From NCBI RefSeq assembly GCF_012927485.1, contig NZ_JABBPC010000013.1, forward strand, positions 1-64,000: a DNA stretch of 64,000 nt, in the 5' to 3' direction. The DNA comes from Polaromonas sp. Its GTDB lineage: Bacteria > Pseudomonadota > Gammaproteobacteria > Burkholderiales > Burkholderiaceae_C. Shown here one piece after another: positions 55,026-64,000 of the stretch. How positions within the stretch are numbered: the stretch's first letter is position 1; each line of letters starts with the position of its first letter. Made by a program: the position numbers and the translations under genes. The notes below the pieces were generated by a model. The model was not told where the DNA came from. It was given only the letters and a program-made list of their open reading frames with translations, and did no database searches.

Positions 55026-55807
55026 TGTCTGGTGAGATCCTTGCCGGCATGAGCTTCACCGTTCTCATTCCCGCACGTCTGGGGTCCACACGCCTGCCGA
55101 ACAAACCACTGGCCGATATCGCCGGCGCGCCCATGGTCGTTCGCGTGGCGCAGCGCGCCATGCAGAGCACGGCCGCGCGCACCGTGGTGGCGACCGACAG
55201 CCCTGAGGTCATCGAAAAATGCGCGCTCTTTGGGGTCTCGGCAGTGCTGACTCGCTTTGACCACGCGAGTGGCAGCGATCGCCTCGCCGAGGCCTGCAGC
55301 CTGCTCGGCCTGGATGACAAGGACATCGTGGTGAACGTACAAGGTGACGAACCACTCATTAACCCGGCGCTGATTGACGCCGTTGCGCACCTGCTCAATG
55401 AGCGCCCGGACTGCGCCATGAGCACGGCCGCCTATCCGATTGACCAATTGGCTGACTTTCTAAATCCCAATGTAGTCAAAGTGGTGCTTGATGCGCGCGA
55501 TACCGCGTTGTATTTCAGCCGCGCGCCAATCCCCGCCGCACGCGACTTTGCCGGCGAGGCCTGGTGGAAAGCCGGCAGTGAACTACCCAAACCACTCCGC
55601 CACGTCGGCATCTACGGTTATCGCGTCGGTTTTTTGCGGCAGTTTCCAGGCCTTCCGCAGGCTCCGATGGAACAACTCGAGTCGCTGGAGCAATTGCGGG
55701 CTCTGTGGCATGGCCACCGAATTTGCGTGCATATTAGCGACGAGGCAGCCGGCCTCGGGGTGGATACACCCGAAGATCTAAACCGGGCGCGCAAGCTGTT
55801 TTTATAA
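55025..55807 (+). CDS. kdsB: 3-deoxy-manno-octulosonate cytidylyltransferase
   Basis: 260 residues. [20 protein letters not shown] (activation loop), [34 protein letters not shown], and [11 protein letters not shown]-like [14 protein letters not shown] are the conserved CMP-KDO synthetase motifs; [15 protein letters not shown] ends the fold. Makes CMP-KDO for the inner core of LPS. Start at 55025 or the ATG at 55049 (MSFTVLI), which is closer to the family N-terminus. Confidence 0.97.
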   Translation: MSGEILAGMSFTVLIPARLGSTRLPNKPLADIAGAPMVVRVAQRAMQSTAARTVVATDSPEVIEKCALFGVSAVLTRFDHASGSDRLAEACSLLGLDDKDIVVNVQGDEPLINPALIDAVAHLLNERPDCAMSTAAYPIDQLADFLNPNVVKVVLDARDTALYFSRAPIPAARDFAGEAWWKAGSELPKPLRHVGIYGYRVGFLRQFPGLPQAPMEQLESLEQLRALWHGHRICVHISDEAAGLGVDTPEDLNRARKLFL

Positions 55808-55963
55808 GATGCAGAGGAGATTTCTCGACACGATGTAAGCTGCAATCAAGGGGTACATGCTATCCTTGCAAAGTACAAAGACAAGCTTGCATGGTGCGGT
55901 GGAAATCTTCAACATCCACCGGGCAACCGATAGGATGATCGGCCCACCGACCTTCCGGGTTGA

Positions 55964-56653
<690 letters not shown>

Positions 56654-56678
56654 GTCGATGCGGTGAATCTTGTTGAAA

Positions 56679-56704
56679 CGGCCGTCCTTGAGGATGGCCT
56701 TTTT
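56679..56704 (+). terminator. Terminator of adk
   Basis: GGCCGTCC, TTGA loop, GGATGGCC (one G-T pair), then T5, about 26 bp after the adk stop. Confidence 0.88.
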
Positions 56705-56910
56705 GCATGGACGATTGCCGCCGCAACGCCGGCCGTCATAACAGCCGCACCCTGGTCATCAGGCTGGGCCATTTACAAACGGCTTCTCGGCGTCCTAGGG
56801 CGAATCGCCCTTTTCGCTTTGCAACAGTTTTTTTCTGGTTCCATGGACGGTTGATCAGCGACCTAGCGCCTTCCCTTAGGAGAGCATCTCTCTTAAAAAC
56901 AGTGCGTTAC

Positions 56911-57888
56911 TCAAACCGCATGCGGAACTGCCGTACCGTAGATCAGCAAACGAAGAATCAGATCTACTCTCGCCTTGACCGGACTCAAACCTTCTGAATC
57001 TGAAAGGGTGTCACCCGGCTTGGGCAATACACGCCCATTCAGGCAACGCGTCGCGCGAACTACCCTGACGCCCGCAGCCTGCGCCTTGAGCAAAGCAGCT
57101 TCAAGTGCATAGTGCAACGTACCGTTGCCCGTTCCAGCAACCACCAAACCATGCACACCTCGCGCCTGCAGGGCCTCAACCACTGCGCCGTCTGCTCCCG
57201 CATAGTTCATGACAATTTCCACGCGCGGCCAGTCGGCAACGCTGGCCAAATTTGCTATATTCTTTATAGCTAGAGGCAATCGCCCTTCAATCGCCACGGG
57301 CCAATTTCTCAACAATCTGACGGCGCCCTCTTCTACATAACCGATAGGCCCGGCATCGCCAGAGCTGAAGGCATCAAGCTGGTAGGCGTGCACTTTCTGC
57401 ACATCCAGAGCGCCGTGAATCGTGCCCGCACAGACCGCCACCACGCCCTTCGCACCCGGGTGACGGGCGACGGCTATGGCATCCAGCAGATTTTGCGGGC
57501 CGTCCGGCGCGAGCGAGGTCGCGGGGCGCATGGCGCATGTCAGCACGACCGGCTTGGCCGGCTCGCATACTGCCTGTAAAAAATACGCGCTTTCTTCCAG
57601 CGTGTCGGTGCCGTGCGTGATGACGATGCCCTGAACATCTGGCTGCGCTAGAAAATGGTTGACGCGCGCGGCGAGCTGCACCCAAACGGCAAAACTCATG
57701 TCCTTGCTGTCTATCTGGGTAAGTTGCTCTGTTAATACAAGACCGCCGCCGGCTATTCCGGGAATCGCAGCGAGCAACTGCTCAACGCCTACTTGGGCGG
57801 CCGTGTAGCCAATGTTGTCAGAAGCGGTGGCGGCTCGGCCAGCAATGGTGCCGCCAGTCCCCAAAATAACAATGTTGTGACAAGCCAT
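56911..57888 (-). CDS. L-asparaginase
   Basis: 325 residues. VILGTGGTIAGRA (first catalytic Thr region), DSKDMSFAVW, GIVITHGTDTLEESAYFL (second Thr, Asp and Lys region), PVVLTCAMRPATSLAPDGPQN and KVHAYQLDAFSSGDAGPIG are typical. No signal peptide, so cytoplasmic. It hydrolyses Asn to Asp. A recurrent 17-bp palindrome (57254-57270) is inside the gene and supplies part of LAIKNIANLASV. The start is 28 bp from an SOS box shared with lexA. Confidence 0.94.
   Translation of the reverse strand: MACHNIVILGTGGTIAGRAATASDNIGYTAAQVGVEQLLAAIPGIAGGGLVLTEQLTQIDSKDMSFAVWVQLAARVNHFLAQPDVQGIVITHGTDTLEESAYFLQAVCEPAKPVVLTCAMRPATSLAPDGPQNLLDAIAVARHPGAKGVVAVCAGTIHGALDVQKVHAYQLDAFSSGDAGPIGYVEEGAVRLLRNWPVAIEGRLPLAIKNIANLASVADWPRVEIVMNYAGADGAVVEALQARGVHGLVVAGTGNGTLHYALEAALLKAQAAGVRVVRATRCLNGRVLPKPGDTLSDSEGLSPVKARVDLILRLLIYGTAVPHAV
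57254..57270. repeat. GCTATW-N5-WATAGC palindrome, copy 4 (inside asparaginase gene)
   Basis: GCTATA (57254-57259), spacer TTCTT, TATAGC (57265-57270). Same 6-5-6 design as copies at 9340, 17507 and 34022. Confidence 0.7.
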
Positions 57889-57916
57889 AAAGCGTAAATT
57901 TGCATTCTATTAAAAA

Positions 57917-57951
57917 CTGGATGAAAATACAGGTACTGGGTATTAATACAG
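57917..57951. promoter_or_regulatory. Tandem LexA (SOS) boxes between asparaginase gene and lexA
   Basis: Box 1 at 57917-57932: CTG, ten bases (GATGAAAATA), CAG. Box 2 at 57936-57951: CTG, GGTATTAATA, CAG. Both fit CTG-N10-CAG, separated by 3 bp. lexA starts at 58045, the asparaginase gene at 57888, so both could be controlled; autoregulation of lexA is the expected part. Confidence 0.85.
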
Positions 57952-58044
57952 TTATTAAAACTACCGTGTCAATGGCCGTACCAAAGGTACTTCTTTGGGC
58001 ACACCAATAAATACCCACCCCAGCTCAACCAAGGAAACCCGGTC

Positions 58045-58749
58045 ATGACTACCCTAAACGATTTTCCGCAACTAGCCTCCGAGGGTCCAAAGCTAACAGC
58101 GCGCCAGCAACAAATTCTGGAGTTGATCCAAAATGCCATCGCACGCACCGGCGCTCCGCCGACACGGGCCGAAATAGCAACTGAACTCGGGTTTCGCTCA
58201 GCCAATGCAGCCGAGGAACATCTACAGGCCCTGGCCCGTAAAGGTGTCATTGAACTGGTTAGCGGCACCTCACGCGGGATACGCCTGCGCAGCGACACAC
58301 TGCGCTCTCTGAACGAATTCCGAATCAAACAGTTTTCCCTGCCTTTGCAAACCTTCGCTCAGCTCGCCTTACCTTTGGTGGGGAGAGTTGCTGCGGGTAA
58401 TCCGATTCTGGCGCAAGAACATGTCGAGCAGACTTATTATTTTGAGAGCAGCCTGTTTCTACATCGTCCTGACTATCTCTTGAAGGTGCGTGGCATGAGC
58501 ATGCGCGATGCCGGCATCTTGGATGGAGATCTACTCGCCGTCAAACAAGCCAAGGAGGCGAAAAACGGCCAAATTGTCGTGGCCCGATTGGGCGATGAGG
58601 TGACCGTTAAACGATTTCGCCGCAACAAGCAACGCATCGAACTGCTACCCGAAAATCCCGATTTCAAAACAATTGTGGTGGAACCGGGCGAGCCTTTCGA
58701 ACTTGAAGGCCTGGCCGTCGGTTTGATTCGCAACACTATGCTGATGTAG
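58045..58749 (+). CDS. lexA: SOS repressor LexA
   Basis: 234 residues, longer than E. coli LexA by about 32. N-terminal w[58 protein letters not shown]; cleavage site VAAGNP (Ala-Gly); catalytic Ser in [10 protein letters not shown] and Lys in [11 protein letters not shown] linker of about 25 extra residues joins the domains. RecA-stimulated self-cleavage relieves repression. Two boxes lie upstream. The small hypothetical gene follows after 138 bp. Confidence 0.96.
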   Translation: MTTLNDFPQLASEGPKLTARQQQILELIQNAIARTGAPPTRAEIATELGFRSANAAEEHLQALARKGVIELVSGTSRGIRLRSDTLRSLNEFRIKQFSLPLQTFAQLALPLVGRVAAGNPILAQEHVEQTYYFESSLFLHRPDYLLKVRGMSMRDAGILDGDLLAVKQAKEAKNGQIVVARLGDEVTVKRFRRNKQRIELLPENPDFKTIVVEPGEPFELEGLAVGLIRNTMLM

Positions 58750-58887
58750 ACCTCCCCTATTCCAGCCGCGCAACAGGTGGCGGGCGTTTGGTCCCTAGTG
58801 GCCAACACCCTGATGGCGTGGCACCACTGGCAAACTAGCCAACACGAAATCCTGCTTGTGTAAACCTCTCTCAAACAGGAGTTCATC

Positions 58888-59277
58888 ATGGGAAATATAA
58901 GATTCTTGCATTCACCGATGCTGTCAGTTTTGCGCGGGCCAGTGCAGGCTGTCGCAGCGTGGTTTGTAACCACACAAAAAGCTTCAGGCCAACCGGCCAT
59001 GCCGGTGGGTGTCCAGCGAGCGACCAGTCAATTGGAACTACCCTTTGCATCTAACAACACTGTCGTGCGGCGCCGTCACGCCCTCGTCAATACGACTGCA
59101 ACCAAATTCAGCAAAACGGCTCTGGAAGTTCCTGCTCGCAGTCGCCTGAGAGTTGTTCGACAGTTTGACTCAGCTGTCAGCTCAGCCTGCGCCGGTCGCA
59201 TGGTCATCTCGGGTCGGATGACCGATGTCTGTGCAGAACTCGATCGCTTGGTGCAACGCGAATCTGGAGTGAATTGA
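58888..59277 (+). CDS. Hypothetical protein downstream of lexA
   Basis: 129 residues; ATG preceded by AACAGGAG at good spacing. No domain is recognised. N-terminus (MGNIRFLHSPMLSVLRGPVQ) is mildly hydrophobic but not a clear signal peptide; the middle is basic with TVVRRRHALVN, and the C-terminus ends CAGRMVISGRMTDVCAELDRL. It lies after lexA and could be SOS-linked by read-through, but no SOS box of its own was seen in the 138-bp gap. Function unknown. Confidence 0.7.
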   Translation: MGNIRFLHSPMLSVLRGPVQAVAAWFVTTQKASGQPAMPVGVQRATSQLELPFASNNTVVRRRHALVNTTATKFSKTALEVPARSRLRVVRQFDSAVSSACAGRMVISGRMTDVCAELDRLVQRESGVN

Positions 59278-59411
59278 AGTCACCCCGAAAAATCAACCTG
59301 TCCAGGCTTGTTTATTCAGTCCTGAGCCGAACAACACTAAAAAATGGCGCACTCAAACCCAAGCGCAACGCAGCGCTAATTTATTAAATGGTTTGTACCG
59401 GGCCTTCAAGC

Positions 59412-59696
59412 TTAACAAGCGGGGCGCAAACAGGCCGTGATTTCTTTGCGTCGCTCTCCTCGGGGTTGGGCGTAGGTGACACGATAGATGGTTTCAGGCA
59501 AAGCGCGTTGGGCGAACTCACCCGGGTGCCGTTTAGCCAAGTGAGCTGCAATTTGCCGGGATGAGCAGCGCTTGCGAACAAGTTCAGTCATGGATTCAAA
59601 CAGGGATGCCGACAATCGGCTTGGGTGGCTGCCTACCGTGGCGGTGTTGCGGCTCAGCACGCGACCTGTGGCTCGTAGACTCAACTCCTGCTCCAA
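59412..59696 (-). pseudogene. IS30-family transposase N-terminal fragment
   Basis: 94 codons ending in an early stop. ELVRKRCSSRQIAAHLAKRH, then LPETIYRVTYAQPRGERRKE, matches the IS30 N-terminal region (S-x-x-Q-I-A, ETIY, PRGELR-K). The catalytic DDE part is absent. It complements in content the C-terminal scrap at 16739-17040, but the two need not be one IS copy. No inverted repeats were found next to it. Confidence 0.75.
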
Positions 59697-59794
59697 GCGC
59701 TAATTTCATGGGCACACCTTAGAGAAATTTTGCAGGTGTGTTGGACTTCAGCTTTGAGGCCGCCATTCCGGTTTTTATTCGGGTGCTAAACACC

Positions 59795-60250
59795 CTACCG
59801 GACAGGTAATTCCGCAAACTTTAGCAAGCGCGTGGACATCAGGGTTTCGGCTAGAAAACACACCAGCGCAAACAGAAAGCAGACCACACCCGACAGGAAG
59901 CACACCGTGGCGATTCTGAAAATGGGCAACTCAGTGGTCTCGCCCAGAAACAGAAGAATAATGGTGGTACCGATTAAAATCGCGCAGAAGGTCAGCAGCG
60001 CAATGCAAATGTTGACCAGCCAGCCGCGGTGCCTCAGGCGCAGTAACTCCGCATACATTTTGATGGCGGGAGACTCGGCAACATCCCCTGCCTCCAGCCG
60101 GTTTTCAAGAAAGCGCGCTCGGTCAATGATCCGGGCCAGCCGACCAGCCACGGCGCCAATCATTCCAGATACCGCAGTCAGAAAAAACACCGGCGCAACG
60201 GCCAGCTGTATACCGTGGGTGACCGCCGCAAGGTCAGGCGCAAAGTTCAT
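59795..60250 (-). CDS. DUF2721-family membrane protein
   Basis: 151 residues from the ATG at 60250 (MNFAPDLAAVTHGIQ); GGAG sits 7 nt before it, whereas the ATG at 60268 has none. Three hydrophobic helices (about 13-37, 83-105 and 117-140), with MIGAVAGRLARIIDRARFLE as the soluble family motif. DUF2721 proteins are inner-membrane and unassigned. Stands alone between an IS30 scrap and the Hsp70-like gene. Confidence 0.88.
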   Translation of the reverse strand: MNFAPDLAAVTHGIQLAVAPVFFLTAVSGMIGAVAGRLARIIDRARFLENRLEAGDVAESPAIKMYAELLRLRHRGWLVNICIALLTFCAILIGTTIILLFLGETTELPIFRIATVCFLSGVVCFLFALVCFLAETLMSTRLLKFAELPVR

Positions 60251-60498
60251 CCGGGACTCCAACCGCATAAAGTTAATGACGCTTGTATTCTGTCATGCGA
60301 AAGCCCATTTTGTGCCTGCAATCGGCAACCAGAATCTGCAACTAGAGCCGCCGTGCCGTCGCCACTTATCCCGGGCTCTTGCGGCTATCGGCCTCCAGCA
60401 AACACTTCACGCACATTTACAACGGCGATGCCGAGTCATCGCAATTGACATCAACAATCAGCGCGTTGGCGATGTAACGCCTTTCCGCCACGCGGGGA

Positions 60499-61758
60499 CT
60501 AGGCAAACTTGCGCAGCGCATCCAGCGCCAAGCCAGTGCCGATGCTGCCAAACAGATCGCCTTCAACGCTACGAGACTGTGCCAGCAGCGACGAGATGCG
60601 TTCGCGTAACAGTGGTACGCCGCTTGAGCCCCCGGTAAAAAACACTGTGTCGACATCATCCGGCTTGACCCCTGCGTCTCGCAGCAGCGTAATAACCGTG
60701 CGTTCAACTTTATCCACCAGATCACTGATTGCGCCATCAAAATCCGGTCGATGTAACGTTAGCGTTTCGCCCGGCGCAATACGGCTCAGATCCATTATGG
60801 TGGCGGGCGCGTCTGACAATGCAATCTTGGCCGCCTCAACCTGCATCGCGAGCCAGTGGCCCGCCCGCTCCCGAACCAGATTTTGCAAACGCTCGAACTT
60901 GTCTTTCTCAAGCGCACCGCGCTGGATCTCGCTAATTTGGGCCCACGACTTTTTGGTGTAAGCCAGGTTGATGGTGTGCCAGGTCGCCAGATTGAAATAA
61001 TGGCTCGACGGGACCTCAAGACCGTTTTGAAGACGGCTACCGAGGCCGAGCGTTGGCATCACGCTGGCCATGCTCAGGTATTTATCGAAGTCAGTGCCGC
61101 CTATGTGCACGCCGCCGCTGGCCAGAATGTCCTCTCGTCGATCTGCACGGCGCCTGCGTTCAGGCCCGACGCGGATCAGCGTGAAGTCCGAAGTACCACC
61201 TCCGATGTCAACTACCAGCACCAACTCTTCACGCGAGACATGCGATTCATAGTCAAAAGCGGCCGCGATCGGTTCATACTGAAAAGCAATGTCACGCAGG
61301 CCAGCCTTGCGAGCGATGTCTGCAAGCGTGCGTTCGGCACGTTGATCGGCTTGGGCATCGTCATCGACAAAAAATACTGGTCGGCCCAATACAGCAGAGG
61401 TGAATTCGCGCGCCGCCGCACACTCGGCCCGGCGCTTAAGCTCGCCGACAAACTGTGCCAACAATTCGCGAAACGGCAGAGCCCGACCACTGACCTCCGT
61501 GTGGTCATCAATCATGGAGGTGCCCAGGAGGCTTTTGAGGGAACGCATCAAACGCCCCTCATGCCCGGCCAAGTAGTCTGCCAAGGCGGCGCGGCCATAA
61601 GTAACGTGAGCATCTTCCGCATGAAAAAAGACAACAGAAGGCAGGGTCAACTTGCCGTCTTCAAGCGGTAACAAGGCACTTTGCCCAGGACGAATCCAAC
61701 CTGCTGTGGAGTTGGACGTCCCAAAGTCAATCCCGCATGCGGTAGCCAAGGCGCTCAT
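60499..61758 (-). CDS. YegD-like Hsp70 family protein
   Basis: 419 residues, ATPase domain only. GIDFGTSNSTAG (phosphate 1), FDYESHVSREELVLVVDIGGGTSDFTLIRV (phosphate 2), and FFTGGSSGVPLLRERI (adenosine) are the actin/Hsp70 motifs. There is no substrate-binding beta domain or lid, so it belongs to the short YegD type, function unknown. The ATG overlaps the preceding gene's stop (ATGA). Confidence 0.9.
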   Translation of the reverse strand: MSALATACGIDFGTSNSTAGWIRPGQSALLPLEDGKLTLPSVVFFHAEDAHVTYGRAALADYLAGHEGRLMRSLKSLLGTSMIDDHTEVSGRALPFRELLAQFVGELKRRAECAAAREFTSAVLGRPVFFVDDDAQADQRAERTLADIARKAGLRDIAFQYEPIAAAFDYESHVSREELVLVVDIGGGTSDFTLIRVGPERRRRADRREDILASGGVHIGGTDFDKYLSMASVMPTLGLGSRLQNGLEVPSSHYFNLATWHTINLAYTKKSWAQISEIQRGALEKDKFERLQNLVRERAGHWLAMQVEAAKIALSDAPATIMDLSRIAPGETLTLHRPDFDGAISDLVDKVERTVITLLRDAGVKPDDVDTVFFTGGSSGVPLLRERISSLLAQSRSVEGDLFGSIGTGLALDALRKFA

Positions 61759-62279
61759 CGATCAAGAGGCTTGTAAAAGTCGTTCTCGGCCCATTCCACC
61801 GCGCTCGCACGATTGAGCTTGAAAGACGGCGGGACACGCACCTGAGCGAGGGCGTTGCCCCCTTCATCGTGTGCCGTCAGCAGGGCGTGAGGGTTCTCGT
61901 CGTCCGGGACGATGTCCAGCGATACGCTGACCCTGCCGCCATTTGCGGTCACCGTGATGCGCTGGTGCAGTGTCGCGTGCAGTTGCTGCTCGTGCCTGCG
62001 GACAAATTCCGAGGCCGTTTTAACCAGGGTGCTGAACGCATTCCCATCCAGTGGTTTTGGATTCTTTTTATCGCGTCCCATGGTCCATGGGCCGACTAGC
62101 GCGGGCTCAGGTTCGCCGTCTTTGATCATCGCCACGGCCCAGCCGTCATCGTCTTCATTTTTAAGCACTTGCGCAGTCCACCCGTCTCCACGCCAAACAC
62201 GCGGTTGCTGGGGTTTAAGGGAGGGCTCGGGCGGGGATTCGGCAGCCAGGTCGGGCGAAGGGATGCGGGGGTCGGTCAA
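61755..62279 (-). CDS. Hypothetical protein upstream of the Hsp70-like gene
   Basis: 174 residues, soluble, no signal peptide. RVWRGDGWTAQVLKNEDDDGWAVAMIKDGEPEPALVGPWTMGRDKKNPKPLD and LKTASEFVRRHEQQLHATL are its more conserved-looking parts; the C-terminus NRASAVEWAENDFYKPLDR is acidic. No family is recognised. It overlaps the Hsp70-like gene by 4 bp, so a joint role is likely, possibly as co-chaperone or substrate adaptor (inference). TTG start at 62279. Confidence 0.75.
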   Translation of the reverse strand: MTDPRIPSPDLAAESPPEPSLKPQQPRVWRGDGWTAQVLKNEDDDGWAVAMIKDGEPEPALVGPWTMGRDKKNPKPLDGNAFSTLVKTASEFVRRHEQQLHATLHQRITVTANGGRVSVSLDIVPDDENPHALLTAHDEGGNALAQVRVPPSFKLNRASAVEWAENDFYKPLDR

Positions 62280-62530
62280 TGCTCAATTACTCAGGTCAAA
62301 GATCGCGCTCAAAAGAAGCGCTTATCGGCAAACTAAAAGATGGTGCTGCAGGTCGGAGCGAGATTTTACTGTCCGTTGCAGGCTCTTCGCAAAAGCTTAC
62401 ACTTAAGGTTCAGGTCGAATCCCTGATCCGTGGCGCGGAATAGCGCCTTGCTCACCTTGACGATTCTCAGTTGGCGCATAGTTATGTTTTGGGTACCCAA
62501 ACGGAATCCATGGCGATTCGAGAGGCCTCA

Positions 62531-63325
62531 ATGCCATCAGTTCGCAAGTTCTTTCAGAATCAGACAATATTAGCCGCCCATCGGGGCAAGCGCGCTGCTT
62601 TTTTGTTTTTTGTGCTTGTAACAGCACTGCTGTTTGCCCTGGCAGTGCCTGCACTTAGCGCCGGTGTCTATGAGGCTGGTCAACCCGACTGGCAGCGCAC
62701 GCTTTTATCCGTGCTCGCCAATCCGAGCGTTGCATTAGTCCTGGTAGTGATTGGTATCTACGCCCTGATTTTCGAACTTTCGTCGCCGAGCTTCGGCCTA
62801 GCGGGTGCGACCGGTGCGATCTGCCTGTTGATGGCCTGGTTTGCGCTGCAGCTCTTACCCGTGAACTACGCTGGGCTGGCGCTGATTTTTCTCGGCATGG
62901 CTCTGCTCGTGGCGGAGTTGCTATCACCAAGCTTCGGCGCATTGGGCGCTGGCGGAGTAATCGCTTTCATCGCCGGAGGCCTCGTGTTGTTCGACCGGAA
63001 CGCGGCAGGGTTCGGTGTACCCGTGGCCCTCGTCTTGGCGCTGGCCGTCACTTCGGCGGCGGTGATTTTGCTCGGTGGCGGTATGGCCCTGAAGGCGCGC
63101 AGCCGACCAGCGATCAGCGGAGGCGAAGGCCTGCCGGGCGCCTCCGGCGAAGTGCTGGAGGTCAGTGAAGACGAAATTTGGGCGCAAGTTCAAGGTGAAC
63201 GCTGGCGTGTCACCAGCCAAGAACCACTGGCGGCCGGCCAGCGCATCCGCGTGCTCAGTTTGCAAGGGCTGACGCTTCAAGTGAAAATTGACACCCACCC
63301 CATCATTGAAGGAGTTCCGTCATGA
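62531..63325 (+). CDS. NfeD-family membrane protein without protease domain
   Basis: 264 residues from the ATG at 62531, as AGAGG lies 5 nt before it. A hydrophobic N-terminus ([24 protein letters not shown]) is followed by about four membrane segments ([36 protein letters not shown] and others) and a C-terminal OB-fold ([23 protein letters not shown]). The ClpP-like serine protease of full-length NfeD1 is missing or reduced to the signal region, so this is the short NfeD1b-like type. Overlaps the slipin gene (ATGA), a standard pairing. Confidence 0.86.
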   Translation: MPSVRKFFQNQTILAAHRGKRAAFLFFVLVTALLFALAVPALSAGVYEAGQPDWQRTLLSVLANPSVALVLVVIGIYALIFELSSPSFGLAGATGAICLLMAWFALQLLPVNYAGLALIFLGMALLVAELLSPSFGALGAGGVIAFIAGGLVLFDRNAAGFGVPVALVLALAVTSAAVILLGGGMALKARSRPAISGGEGLPGASGEVLEVSEDEIWAQVQGERWRVTSQEPLAAGQRIRVLSLQGLTLQVKIDTHPIIEGVPS

Positions 63326-64000
63326 GCGCCAGTTTCAACCTCAGCCTGGGAAGTGTGCTGATCCCGCTGCTGATTGTGTTCATTGTGCTGGCGTCCAGCG
63401 CAGTCCGCGTTCTGCGAGAGTATGAGCGTGCGGTGGTGTTCCAACTCGGGCGCTTCTGGAAAGTCAAGGGCCCGGGGCTGGTGATACTCATTCCTGCGCT
63501 GCAGAAGATGGTGCGGGTTGACCTTCGCGTCGTGACAATGGACGTGGCGCCGCAAGATGTGATCTCCCGCGACAACGTCTCGGTAAAAGTCAGCGCTGTG
63601 ATTTTCTTTCGCGTCATTGACCCCCAGAAAGCCATTATTCAAGTGGAGAATTTCCTGATGGCCACCAGCCAGCTGGCTCAAACCACCTTGCGTGTGGTGC
63701 TTGGCAAACATGAGCTCGATGAAATGCTGGCTGAACGCGAGAGACTTAATGTCGACATCCAGCGCATCCTTGACGCGCAGACCGACGGCTGGGGAATCAA
63801 GGTCACCAATGTCGAGATCAAGGACATTGACCTGAATGAATCGATGGTGCGCGCCATCGCCCGCCAAGCCGAAGCTGAACGTGAACGTCGTGCCAAGGTG
63901 ATTCACGCCGAGGGCGAAAAGCAGGACGCCGGAGCACTCCTTGAAGCGGCACAGATGCTGGCGCAGCAACCTGAAGCGATGCAGCTGCGCTATTTGCAAA
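63322..64000 (+). CDS. Slipin / SPFH-domain protein, cut by window edge
   Basis: 226 codons read to the window end. One N-terminal hydrophobic segment ([20 protein letters not shown]), then the SPFH domain: [60 protein letters not shown], and the coiled-coil [20 protein letters not shown]. It is a stomatin/YbbK-QmcA type protein that forms membrane microdomain cages with NfeD. The C-terminus is beyond the window. Confidence 0.93.
   Translation, partial: MSASFNLSLGSVLIPLLIVFIVLASSAVRVLREYERAVVFQLGRFWKVKGPGLVILIPALQKMVRVDLRVVTMDVAPQDVISRDNVSVKVSAVIFFRVIDPQKAIIQVENFLMATSQLAQTTLRVVLGKHELDEMLAERERLNVDIQRILDAQTDGWGIKVTNVEIKDIDLNESMVRAIARQAEAERERRAKVIHAEGEKQDAGALLEAAQMLAQQPEAMQLRYLQ

Overview
The window reads as a contiguous piece of a betaproteobacterial chromosome, most likely Comamonadaceae (Polaromonas/Rhodoferax-like). 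The basis is gene content and order (mltG-tmk-holB-pilZ-tatD; waaE-tolB-pal-cpoB; nadD-rsfS-rlmH-maf-rng; clpS-clpA; exbB-exbD-lpxK-ycaR-kdsB-adk), the protein sequences, moderate GC, and a short palindrome of the form GCTATW-N5-WATAGC that recurs four times. Genus-level placement is inference.

Layout. 1-2.3 kb: a truncated IclR regulator and the N-degron pair aat-bpt. 2.6-3.9 kb: the most interesting part, a chromosomal dif site carrying a 1.2-kb insertion that looks like an integrative element exploiting Xer recombination (IMEX), with a XafT-like activator gene, a row of small hairpins and a degenerate second dif half-site. 4.1-8.9 kb (minus): ankyrin protein, tatD, pilZ, holB, tmk, mltG. 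9-12 kb (plus): ygfZ, an NRDE/TANGO2 protein, a class III CoA-transferase. 12-16.2 kb: an unusual HTH-receiver regulator, a YgiQ radical SAM protein, a CHRD lipoprotein. 16.4-17.5 kb: a scar of decayed IS3 and IS30 elements next to two tRNA-Lys genes. 17.8-23.3 kb (minus): tcdA, a YeeE/YedE sulfur transporter, cpoB, pal, tolB, waaE. 23.4-30.3 kb: lipopolysaccharide/surface glycan genes (waaL-like, msbA, three glycosyltransferases, a polysaccharide deacetylase). 30.3-37.5 kb (minus): a housekeeping run from yebC through purD, hemF, nadD, rsfS, rlmH, maf to rng. 37.8-44.9 kb: upp, a PHB-depolymerase-like esterase, trhO, a GST, an Lrp regulator divergent from a saccharopine dehydrogenase-like gene, and exonuclease I. 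45-52.4 kb: clpA, clpS, icd, a Lys/Ala-rich secreted protein, a DUF192 protein, sodB, xseA. 52.7-56.7 kb (plus): exbB, exbD, lpxK, ycaR, kdsB, adk. 56.9-64 kb: asparaginase divergent from lexA with two SOS boxes between them, a second IS30 scrap, a DUF2721 membrane protein, a YegD-like Hsp70 with a partner, and an NfeD-slipin pair running off the end.

How it fits together. The dif assignment is supported by polarity: every GGGNAGGG (KOPS-type) octamer spotted by eye points toward position ~2690, one on the plus strand to the left and six on the minus strand to the right. The window would therefore lie at the replication terminus. The rest is mostly core metabolism, envelope assembly (Tol-Pal, lipid A/KDO, LPS ligation) and proteostasis (Aat/Bpt and ClpS/ClpA form one N-end-rule pathway split between both ends of the window). 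All calls were made by reading the sequence; no database or structure search was run.
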